Assembly: GCA_027605045.1 (NCBI GenBank)
Contig: JAQFWX010000042.1
Span: 286,293 to 350,292, forward strand
Direction: 5' to 3'
Length of the DNA: 64,000 nucleotides
DNA from: Phallus indusiatus
Taxonomy: Eukaryota; Basidiomycota; Agaricomycetes; Phallales; Phallaceae
Of the stretch, positions 35,927 to 45,765 are shown piece by piece. The notes below the pieces were generated by a model that was given only the letters and a program-made list of their open reading frames with translations, was not told the origin of the DNA and did no database searches. The stretch's first letter is position 1, and each line of letters starts with the position of its first letter. The translations under genes were made by a program, and so were the position numbers.

Positions 35927-36670
35927 TCAAGCGGAATAAATGTCCGAAATCTTTCCAAGTCTCTCATGAAACTCCTCAGTCACTTCTGGGGTTTTGAGCC
36001 GTTCAAAAGCGTAGCCAGCCTCGAGCAAGGCAAACTTTGAATATGGCTTTTCAATACTGGCAGCGTCGAAAACGGATAAAGATGAGTAACAAACTCCCAT
36101 GGCGGCCATGGTTGTGGCGTAGGAGAATAAGGACTCTGTCTCGTTATTCCGAATTTTTGCATCTTCTCCGCGATGGGTACCAGGTTGTAATTGAGCTTAT
36201 TATCGCTCTAGAAGAAATTGTCAGATGCAAGGAAACGGTCTGATTATAAACGTCAAAGTAACATACCGGATTTGGTACATTTGGGAAATTGTATCTTTCC
36301 GCGGTGTACGCCATGGGACCCTGCTGCGTCAAAATGTTGTGGTAACGGTCGAGCATGTCCTTCTATGGTACCAGGATCCAGCAGAATTGGTCAAAAAGTC
36401 GGTGCATGGCAATACCAGCTGTCATTTATACATATGTTGAGATAGCCGTTCATGATAAAGAAAAAAAGATGTTACCTGGAAAGATATTTCTCTCGGTGTT
36501 TAAATCAAAACTCCCAAGGTCCAGGTTCCAGTGCCATTTCACTCTCGTTAGCTTCAATTGTCATTAGCGAAAAAAATGTTAAAGTCACAGAAGCATACAC
36601 CGGAGAGCGTTCTGGGGATAATACGGCCTTCGTCGTAACTTTCCACGAAGACATCGTTATTCGAATCCAT
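35927..36670 (-). pseudogene. HNH-nuclease-like gene, copy 2 (stop, deletion, lost active site)
   Basis: Paralogue of copy 1, about 1.07 kb away. Exon 1 (from 36670) reads MDSNNDVFVESYDEG...IPR where copy 1 has MDPNNGRCLVENCDHE...VPR: both cysteines and the YAH segment are gone. Exon 2 gives EWHWNLDLGSFDLNTERNIF. Exon 3 gives AMHRLFDQFCWILVP, then a stop (TAG at 36363-36365) where copy 1 has Glu. In exon 4 four bases are missing near 36040, breaking LPVLKSHI|KFALLEAGYAFERL. The natural C-terminus EEFHERLGKISDIYSA and its stop (35927) survive. Clearly a pseudogene. Confidence 0.8.
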
Positions 36671-36851
36671 TTTTTTGACATTGACATTGTTTTCTGGAGT
36701 AGGGAGGGGGCTTGATGTGATGAGAAGGTGTTTGTCATGGTGGTTATCCGTAGATTCAAGTGAGTTAATGTGACAATGAATGCTAATATATATAGCTGTG
36801 GGTGTTTGCTCGGAGAAGGACTTTAATAGGACCTAAGGCGGCGGGGCGCCG

Positions 36852-36976
36852 ATCAGTAAAACAGAACTTGTTTTTGGAACACTAAGCTCAATCCAGGAGT
36901 CTCCAGAGAGCTCTGAGTACTCTGGGGACTCCTGGATTGCACTTAATGTTCCAGAAACAAGTTCTGCTTTACTGAT
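36852..36976. repeat. 125-bp imperfect palindrome (fold-back, MITE-like)
   Basis: The left arm starts ATCAGTAAAACAGAACTTGT and the right arm ends ACAAGTTCTGCTTTACTGAT, near-perfect reverse complements. The match continues inward (GGAACA ... AATCCAGGAGTCTCCAGAG against CTCTGGGGACTCCTGGATT) to a central loop of about 10 nt. It lies about 180 bp upstream of HNH copy 2. The size and form fit a small non-autonomous inverted-repeat element; no clear target-site duplication was seen. Confidence 0.85.
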
Positions 36977-37210
36977 TTGAAGTATTTATGGACTTATGAA
37001 TAACATGTCAAATAGACATTTGCTTGCATCAATTTTCATGACACTTCAAGCTTCAAATTTCAGCCGCGTCACGATTCAATATTTACATTATCTCAAATTC
37101 TACTGTTAGTGTCGCTCTTTGGGAAACGTCGATGTTATCAAACCTTCGCTGTTCCTGCCATTAACGCCGCTCTCCGAATTAAATTGACTATTGTTCGCAA
37201 TTCTGTCAGA

Positions 37211-37603
37211 TCAACATTGACCTAGGGGAGTTTTCCTCTTTTTGAACCCCAGCAAACACGAGCACTGTTCAGGTGGGGCTCCTAAATTTAAAAATATCAT
37301 ATTTCGTGCCAATAATGATTGATTAGTTGTAAGAGAAGCAAAATAACAATCGGCCCTCACACATTTCAAGTGGAGATCATTGTCAAACATCTCACCTCCG
37401 GCAAGCGCGTAGTTCGCTCGACAGTATAAAGACATTGCTGAAAGATTCCCCTCTAATGAATATATTAACGGATATGTTTGCAAGCCATCTTCAATCGTCA
37501 AACGTCGATCAAGGACCGCAATTATCACTTCATCTCCGCATTTAAGTTGTCCGACGAAAAAAGCGATGATCGTCAAGACCTTAAGGAATGAGATGAGATT
37601 CAT
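37211..37603 (-). CDS. Putative small secreted cysteine-containing protein
   Basis: The ATG at 37603 opens a signal peptide (MNLISFLKVLTIIAFFVGQL) followed by KCGDEVIIAVLDRRL. Read through, the ORF has 130 residues and about eight cysteines (CRANYA, CVRADCYF, CSCLLGF, final C). A possible phase-1 intron (GTGAGATG ... AAATTTAG, 114 nt, a multiple of three) would remove 38 residues and mimic the exon plan of the other secreted proteins. The LDRR after the signal peptide also occurs in member B at 27 kb. No known domain. The boundaries are uncertain. Confidence 0.42.
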   Translation of the reverse strand: MNLISFLKVLTIIAFFVGQLKCGDEVIIAVLDRRLTIEDGLQTYPLIYSLEGNLSAMSLYCRANYALAGGEMFDNDLHLKCVRADCYFASLTTNQSLLARNMIFLNLGAPPEQCSCLLGFKKRKTPLGQC

Positions 37604-38200
37604 ATTTCAAAAGTCCCGCACCGTGGATACATACACATTGCATGAGCTGAGACGAAACCAGGACAACCTGGTGCGATACTTTCTGTACTGTCGACTGACA
37701 CTTGATCTAAATCGAATTTTCATCGCAGCATCTAAAACACATTCTTGAACCAGTTAACTGCTGATTTTACTGAACAAAAATCTTAGCCATGAGATGCTTA
37801 GAATCGCTGAGCAGTGTCATCTATTAGGTCTCAGTGGGCTTCAAGCTTCACGCAACTTGGGGCACTAATTAGCTTGGACATCCCAGCGAGCTATGCCTGT
37901 GATCTGTGTACTATGCACAATAAAACAAAGCTCAAATATAAGGCGTCTCATTGGCTTGATCATGATGATGGGAAGTTGAGTGTCCTCTGTACTACGGTAA
38001 GTAGAAGTGTCAAGCTCAGAACAAGAACCTTGAGAATCAGTATACCAGTCAATGATGATATTGACCAGTGACACATCGACTCAGACGAGTGATAGACCTA
38101 TCTGAGGTACTTACTAATAACTATTATTATTACCGCGATTTCGAATATAAAAGAGCTGCAGTTCCCTTAAGATCTAAGTGTAACACAAAGTCAACAAGTC

Positions 38201-38578
38201 ATGGTTAGATTGACCATAAACAACGGCCTTCTGGGATTTTATATCTTTACTCTCTATTTTGTGCCTAGTCTCACTCTACCAGTCAGCGACGGCGGCGATG
38301 GCCTGGGTGGGAGTATTATTGAAGGTAGGAATCAAGTACTGATCGAGAACTAGTGGGATTTAGATTTTCATCTTCATAACTTAGGTCCTGGAGATACTTC
38401 CGGTTTAAGACTAGACCCATCAGCTAAATCAAATTTCAAGTTGTCTCCCAGAATAAAGAGCGATTATGTAGTGCTTGACAATGGTTCCCATGAGTCCAGC
38501 CGTCAACAAGGTATTTTTTTCTTCGTCATGAGCAAGCACGGACTAGCAGTGCTAATCGAAAATATTGCAGCTATTTGA
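38201..38578 (+). CDS. Small secreted protein, family member D
   Basis: Three exons: 38201-38324, 38385-38510 and 38571-38578, with two 60-nt introns, both phase 1; 85 residues. The N-terminus MVRLTINNGLLGFYIFTLYF and on to VPSLTLPVSDGG looks like a signal peptide. Exon 2 starts with a split Gly codon (GPGDTSGLRLDP) and contains IKSDYVVLDNGSH. The last exon is 8 nt and encodes Ala-Ile-stop, exactly as in member A at 24770-24777. Cysteine-free after the signal. Likely the same family as members A and B on gene structure; sequence identity is low. Function unknown. Confidence 0.55.
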
Positions 38579-39515
38579 TGTATATGTTATCGCAAAGCCC
38601 CTCCAACTTTGTCATATTCGTTTAAGCGGCTATTTCTCTCCAACGAGACTGTCATAATTCAAAATTCTGATGTTTATAGTTTTTACAATACTTTTCATCC
38701 ACATTATACTTGTCAGGATTGCTTGTGAGATGAAGAATAAGTAACATCAGCTCTAATAACGGTATTCACGTCGATTAACGTGTATAGGTGAGTTTTATGC
38801 AAAACGATGAGGAACTCTAAAACAGTTGCTTCTTTACACAAGATAGAAATCCAATCCATAAAGTACTCGTGCTAGACCATCAAATAATTTCCAGCTCAAC
38901 ATATTTTGCCCGGAGCTAAATGAAAAAAATCTGCAGATATTGTATACGTCAGAGCCTTGCCCTTGTGTTCAGAAGTTTTGACGCGATACCAAGAATTACA
39001 TTTTCGTGCTGCTGTTTGACAATTTGAAAATTGCGCGATTCATCTCCATCAACGGCTATTGGGTCCCCTGGGCCCCAAGACTTTACGGGCGTCCGTTGAA
39101 TGCACATCCCATTGATGGAGCCCGTCATCTAACAAACCAAGCTCCCCAAGCGTACCAATTAGTTGAATACGTGTTTTGTTTTGGGTTGATGGTCATAGAT
39201 ATCACTGATGAAGACCACCGCAGTCTTGATGTTCCGACAAAAACCCATGAGCCGAGTAGCGTAGGCCAAAATAATAATAGTAAACGCACGTTTATCACCA
39301 AACCAACCATCTTCGTCGGATAGCGGAACCCCGAGCTAAGATAATGATAAACCTTAGATCGCACACAGTTGCACACTGGCATGGCAATCATTACCGTCTT
39401 TCCGCGGCACCGTCGCGATATTCGTAACTCCGCCAAAGATGAAAAGACGCGCGCGCCCCACTCTTCACGTCAAGTTGCACCTTTCCACAATCTTTCCTGA
39501 TCGACGTTGACTATC
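38579..39515. other. Intergenic, pyruvate kinase promoter region
   Basis: About 940 bp. ORFs at 39006-39323 (+) and 39125-39436 (-) overlap each other and lack motifs. The pyruvate kinase promoter should lie in the second half. Confidence 0.4.
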
Positions 39516-41734
39516 ATGACTTTATTCGACAATTCGAATCGTCTTCAATGGCTTTCACAGCTTAACACTGGTCCCGAACTAGATGCGAGCACAAAATACC
39601 TCAGGAAGGTAAGCATCAGTCACGACTACACCCAGACGACCCATGGTCTTCTAAATCATCCTTTGTTATCGTATATAGACAACTATCATTGCAACCATTG
39701 GTATTGTTTCATCACTATGAACAACGGCACATTTTTATCTCTGCCTAGGACCAAAGGTCAATACCCAGCAGAAGCTGAGAGAACTGATGGATGCCGGTGT
39801 CGGTGTCGGTATGTACATCGCACTCGTAGATCACTTTCCCTTCTTAAACATCTTGTTAGTCCGTATGAATTTCTCTCACGGATCATATGAATATCATCAA
39901 TCTGTCATCGACAACACTCGTGCGGTCATGGCTTGTATGTTCTTCCAGTCGATGATCGAATAGCGTAGAGGCTTACTTCGACTAGCAAACCCGCCCCCTG
40001 CCCGTCCCGTTGCTATTGCTTTGGATACTGTGTGTACCTTTCTTTTGTTGCGCGGCCAATTCTCAGATATTCTCTTTCTTTTCCGCTTTACCAGAAAGGA
40101 CCGGAGATCCGTACGGGTTTGATGAAAGACAACCTAGATGTATGGACTATTCTTCTAACCTTTATCATTTCGGTTTTCACTGAAATCCTATAAGATTAAA
40201 ATCAGTAAAGGACACGAGTTCACAATTACCACTGATCCTGCATACAACGAGTCGAGCGATGACAAGATCCTTTACATGGATTACGTGTGTCTATTTGCCT
40301 TCTACTTTATTTTCTCTCATATCCTTGGATGCCCTTAATAGGCCAATTTGCCCAAGGTAACGGCGCCCGGAAAGTTAATTTACGTCGATGACGGCATTTT
40401 ATCCTTGCTTGTCCTCGCGGTTAACAAAACGACAGTCAGCGTCCGGGCCCTCAATGACGGTGTCCTTTCATCCAGAAAGGGGGTCAATCTTCCAAAAACA
40501 CCTGTTGATCTCCCTGCCTTATCCGAAAAAGACAAGAAGGATCTTCAATTTGGTGTCCGCAACGGTGTAGATATGATCTTCGCCTCCTTTATCCGGAGCG
40601 CCAAAGACGTCCATGATATTCGCACCGTGCTTGGTCCGGAGGGTGCGAATATTAAGATCATCGTCAAGATCGAGAACGAGCAAGGTTTGGAAAACTTTGA
40701 CGAGATTTTGGCTGCCTGTGATGGTGTGATGGTTGCTCGTGGTGATCTGGGTATCGAGATTCCTGCCAGTCAAGTCTTTGTTGCTCAAAAGATGATGATC
40801 GCCAAATGCAATATCGTTGGCAAACCCGTCATTTGTGCAACCCAAATGTTAGAGGTAATGATTTTTTTGTCCCGACTGAGCGTTCACAGGTAGTAATTGA
40901 TGGTTTGTAGTCGATGACGAACAATCCTCGTCCTACACGTGCTGAGGTCAGTGACGTTGCCAATGCGGTATTGGACGGTGCAGACTGTGTGATGTTGTCC
41001 GGAGAGACGGCCAAGGGCAACTACCCAATTCAATCAGGTACGTCTATCTCTCCCGGCTAGTTCAGGAATGGAGGAACCTAATACTATCGTATTAGTTCTT
41101 ATGATGGCTGAAACATGTCTCCTCGCGGAACGGGCAATCAGTTACCCATCCCTTTTCGACGAGTTGCGTAATCTCCAAAAACGACCGACCGAGACTGTCG
41201 AGACTGTCGCTATGGCAGCTGTAGCCGCAGCATTCGAGCAGAATGCAGGTGCACTTCTTGTTTTATCCACCAGCGGCAACACATCCCGGTTGTTGAGCAA
41301 GTACAGGCCCGAGGTCCCTATTATCTGTGGTAAGCATTGCGTCAGTGCTGCTTATTAGCGATTGCTGTATGAAGCGTACTCTGTATAGTGACCCGGAACG
41401 AACAAACTGCTAGACAAATTCATCTCCATCGCGGTGTCTATCCGTTCCATTACAACAAACAACGGATAGTAAATGACCATGATTGGCAGATCGACGTGAG
41501 TTCTGTTTCTGCTACACGCTCATGTTCGTTGTTGATGGCTTGTTATTCTAGGTTGACAACCGTTTGCGCTTCGGCATGCTCTCTGGCCTCCAGTTAAAGA
41601 TCCTTAAACCCGGAGCAACTGTCATCGCTATACAAGGCTGGAAAGGAGGTCTTGGACACACTAATACGATTCGTGTCCTGACTGTGCCCACCGATCTTGC
41701 CGATTTGGAATTGCAGCCCCTCGGTGGACAATGA
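39516..41734 (+). CDS. Pyruvate kinase
   Basis: Glycolytic enzyme making pyruvate and ATP from phosphoenolpyruvate. About eleven exons; start at the ATG at 39516 ([20 protein letters not shown]). Key blocks: [50 protein letters not shown], the active-site signature [13 protein letters not shown] with its catalytic Lys, [61 protein letters not shown], and a C-terminal regulatory domain ending [18 protein letters not shown] 22-nt exon (39679-39700) encodes most of TIIATIG. At the exon end before VRMNF the tandem GTCGGTGTCGGTATGT offers two alternative donors 6 nt apart. Cytosolic, essential gene. Confidence 0.96.
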
Positions 41735-43098
41735 ATAATCGCAACGTCATTTTTTCATTGAAAATACTATAGACTTATGAAATGCGAAAAAAAAGGTGAG
41801 TTATGAACAACCACATAACCGAGCAGCTTTGGGTGACTTGTTTGATGTCAGATGTAGAAGTATAAGAGAAGATAGATGTAGGTAGCAGAGATGCGAAAAG
41901 GGTGTTGGAAAGCGATGAGAGTAAGGATGTGTGTAAGGAGGACCGGATCGGCGAACGCAATATCACATGGTTCATGGAATGGATCTCCACGGTTTCATCC
42001 CTCGTTCATGTGCTTTGGTTCTTCAAAAAAGATGGTGGGAAAATATAATCTTAATGGTTCTTTCTTTCTATGTTCCAAATCTCTCTCCTGTTCTTTGCCG
42101 TTTTGCCCTCGTCTTTACGTTTGTTGACTGCATGCTGTAATACTTTGGTTACATAAACTCAATCAATAGATTCAAAATTTATCATTCATCGCTGACATCA
42201 TCTTCTAGAAATTAATGTTCAATCTTAAATGTAATTGTAGTTCATCTGGGCAGAGTTGGCATGCAGTTAGTTGCCTTGTAGTTGCCAGCACGCTAGGCCT
42301 ACATGCCGGAGTTTAAATAGTATGCTGACGCCACGAACACAGTCATGAACATCTATATCCAAATTTAAATTTGGAATTTTTTGAAACAGTGCTGGAATTG
42401 CAGCAGGCCAAATTTTGATTCATTCATTAAAAATTGTTTCACGCTGGAAAAAAATGTCATCGTGATATCACTATGCTTTCAAGTCGATGAAACAAACAAG
42501 CAATAAACGGTTTCTTGGGCAGTATTCGATGACGAATTCCCTTTCACCGTCTTCTCTTGCTAATTTCCAATAACGTTCGGGCCTGCTAGGAGACATGGGT
42601 GTGAAACAAGGAGTGTTTGACGACAAGTCACTACTTATCCTTCAGGGCTAGCGACATTTGGCGCTCTCTTCACCCTGTCTGAGGTATTTCCAGGGTTTGT
42701 TACGCGGAAGTTAATCAGGAGTAACAAACATAGTGGACTGCAAATAGCATGTGATTTTCAATTCAGTGAGTTTCCGCTGCTATCTCCAAGTTTGGTTCTT
42801 TAGTTTCAGTTTCTCAGTACGCCTGATAACGAGGAGTAGATTACGAATGGTTTACCTTGATGTCATCTCTCCTCGTCTTCCAAAAAGCTGTTTTATGCAC
42901 ACCTATTCGGGGTCTATGATTCCTTTGATTCAGGAATTGGGGTTTCCGCCACTGCACATCCCGTGGACCAAACCTCAAACGAGCCTTTGAACCCCAAGTA
43001 GCTTCCATTTGCATCATTCTTATGCTTTGTATGTCGAATTCTATAAAACTCTAGAATGTCGTTTTCAAACTCTCGTCTCCCTCCCCAGTCTTATCGGC
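41735..43098. other. Intergenic, no gene seen
   Basis: About 1.36 kb between pyruvate kinase and the Dal5-type permease. ORFs at 41891-42127 and 42751-42990 have no motif. A small palindrome AAATTTAAATTT lies near 42360. Confidence 0.4.
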
Positions 43099-45005
43099 AT
43101 GTCTCATAGTAAGCGACACCATCTGTTGTTCTACCAATACACTGAATGTATCATATGCAGAATCGGATTACACCCCCTCTTCTCTATCGTTTGAGAAGGC
43201 AGTCGTAGATACCGAAAAGAGCACTCCGGAGGGGAGTATACTATCTTCCGATCACAGTTCAGGGGAGCGCAAACTAGTGCGGAAATTGGATCTCATGATT
43301 ATCTTTCCGTCGTTCTTGATATACGCGCTCTGTCATCTCAACCGTTCCAATATGGTGCGTTCATTTCTCCTAAGTCATTTTGTCCAGACACTGCATCACG
43401 ATTAAGAGCAATGCACGGATATTAAACTACGAAACAAACGATTCACTCAGTGATGTCCTTGCCCTCAGGTATACAAAGTTTATCATAGCTCCGGCCTTAG
43501 CTGACATCTCATTCTCAGCAACGTCGACTATGATATTGCTTGGGTGGTTTTTCTGGTTGCATACATGCTTATGGAAGTCCCGTCAAATTTGCTACTAAAA
43601 TTATCCCGCCCGTCCTCCTGGATTGGTTTTTTGGTTTTTTCTTGTGGTGCAATCAGTATGGGACTAGCTGCTGTTCGAACATTTCCTGCCTTCATGGGTG
43701 TCGAATTTCTCCTCGGCACGTTCGAAGCGTGAGCATACATATTTCGCTCAATTTCCTTCTTGCAATGCTGAAAAATACTGCAGTGGGATATTGGTAAGGT
43801 TCTCTCTTCAAACAAGAAGAGCCTGTTAGAAATAACATAAATTTCAGCCTGGATTGTTCTACCTTGTGACATTCTGGTACAAGCCGTCAGAAAGGTCTGC
43901 GCGGTTTGCAGCTATAGCTTCAGCTAGGTATTTACCACATCACTGGAAATATCATTTCGTTACTCATTTTGTACAGTAATGTGTCAGGTGCTATCGGTGG
44001 TTTGTTAGCTTATGTTATTGGAAAATTGAACGGAATGCGAGGCCTGCAAGGGTGGCGATGGCTCTTCCTGCTCGAAGGAATTCCGTCGTGTATTGCCGGT
44101 GTTGTCATATATTTCTGCTTCCCCGATTATCCCGAAACAACTAGATGGCTATCGAAATCTGAACAAGAACTAGCTATCTCAAGGCTTCAAGACGCAAGGT
44201 CTCAGGGGTATGTCCTATTGACTATTAAACGTCACAAAATTCTTCTTATACTAGCGATAGAGATGCCAAAATCACTCAAAAAGAAGTTGTGGAAACATTA
44301 AAGGACTGGAAACTTTACGGACACTATCTCATTCATTTTTGCCTCTCCATTTCATTTAGTTCATTATTTTTGTTTTTACCTTCGATCATACATGGTCTCG
44401 GACTCGAGAATTTGGAAGGCCAGCTATTTACCATTCGTGAGCGACACTTCTTTCCAAAACACTCCTAAAGTTTACATACTTTACCAGCGCCCCACGCATT
44501 GTCCTTTGTAGTAGTTATGGCGATATCAATTTCAACGGATCACTTTGGCGCAAAGTCTCTGCATTCTTTTTTTCCTGCGTTGCTGGCCTCTATATGCTTT
44601 CTGATTCAAGCATTGTTACCGGATTCTGCTCTTATTCCTCGCTATGTCCTACTCTGTATTTCAGCTCCCGCGCTTTTCGCTACAGGCGCGCCCTCAGTCG
44701 CCTGGTTATCGAACAACCTTCGAAGTACTGGTGCATCGGGACTGGCAATTGGCCTGTATATGTCTACGGGCGCTCTCGGACAGATTGCTGGCGCATGGAT
44801 CTACAAAGGTAGGTTTGAGTAGTATTTTTAACACACAGACCTGTTGAGCATAATTATAGACTCTGAGGCCCCTGGCTACATAACTGGGCATATGACAAAT
44901 TTCGCCGTATTGCTTTTAGGGTCCATTATGATGTTATTCATGAGACAGGTATATCGACGGAGAAACAGTAGGTTACCTGCTGGCAGCATACCCTGGAACT
45001 TATGA
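43099..45005 (+). CDS. MFS permease of the Dal5/allantoate (anion:cation symporter) family
   Basis: Plasma-membrane symporter for small organic anions; the family carries allantoate, ureidosuccinate, nicotinate, pantothenate and similar compounds. The first coding exon is only 10 nt (43099-43108, ATGTCTCATA), giving MSHKSDYTPSSLSFEKAVVD after splicing. Signature blocks: KLVRKLDLMIIFPSFLIYAL, HLNRSNMSNARILN, VDYDIAWVVFLVAYMLMEVP SNLLLK, FLLGTFEA, FWYKPSERSARFA, GWRWLFLLEGIPS, CFPDYPETTRWLS, and GASGLAIGLYMSTGALGQIAG. The tail is SRLPAGSIPWNL. About nine exons. Helix count and loop order are normal for the family; the substrate is not predictable. Confidence 0.88.
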
Positions 45006-45765
45006 ACAAAAGGGTTGATTTCACTACAAGTGATTAGCTAAAGATTAATTATATACCTGCCCATACATCATGCCTGGTGAGATGGGTGATCGGTTTGGAC
45101 CAACATGACTTCCATTCTATTTACTAATTGTATGACATCACGAGTAGACTACTAGTGACTAATACTATTTGTGAATTTGAAAATAGACAACCCACCTGAA
45201 ACCCTAACCTCCCGTGATGTTAATGGTTCACACATTCTTCATGATTATTATGATTTGAGCCGCTTTTCGGCTCTGTTCCGGGCATGCCATAATACGTCTT
45301 CTATAAGAAGGGACTAGCAAGGGCCGGCAAAGCAAGGGGGCAGTTGATCCGACCTTCGTACTATTAAATAAAATTTGGGAAGAAAATACATAGTTCACAT
45401 ACGCCAAAAAGCACCAAAAAGATCTCATGCCTAAATTACAAACATTCTTTCCCGTATCAATCCTCAATCAAAACGTTAAGCCGGAAGTCCGGAAGTTCTC
45501 CTCAGATTCCGTTATATTTCGGTGTTTGAAATTTGCCGAAGACCGGCAACCTCTTTGAACCTTACACCATGTGAACGTCCGAGATAAAGAAGGCCTCCAA
45601 CGAAAACGTTTATGTTGTAGGTTGCACCCTGAAAAAAGCGATGTTCTGACAAATATCTTTTCGGCCTACCTTGAGGCATGACGGCATTGGCTCGTGTATA
45701 TATTGTATAGCAAGAATCGGAACCTTACGACATTGTCGTCCAACTTTGAATTCACAAGCCCCATT
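45006..45765. other. Intergenic, no gene seen
   Basis: About 760 bp between two transporters on the same strand; holds the permease 3' end and the promoter of the DHA1 transporter. Confidence 0.45.

Noticed and set aside
34617..36500. Tyrosinase copper-site reading of HRLFDQFCW
   Set aside because: The upstream exon with CLVENC...YAHAVPR and the NLELGSLDLNTERN block fits fungal HNH nucleases better; there is no copper-binding histidine set.
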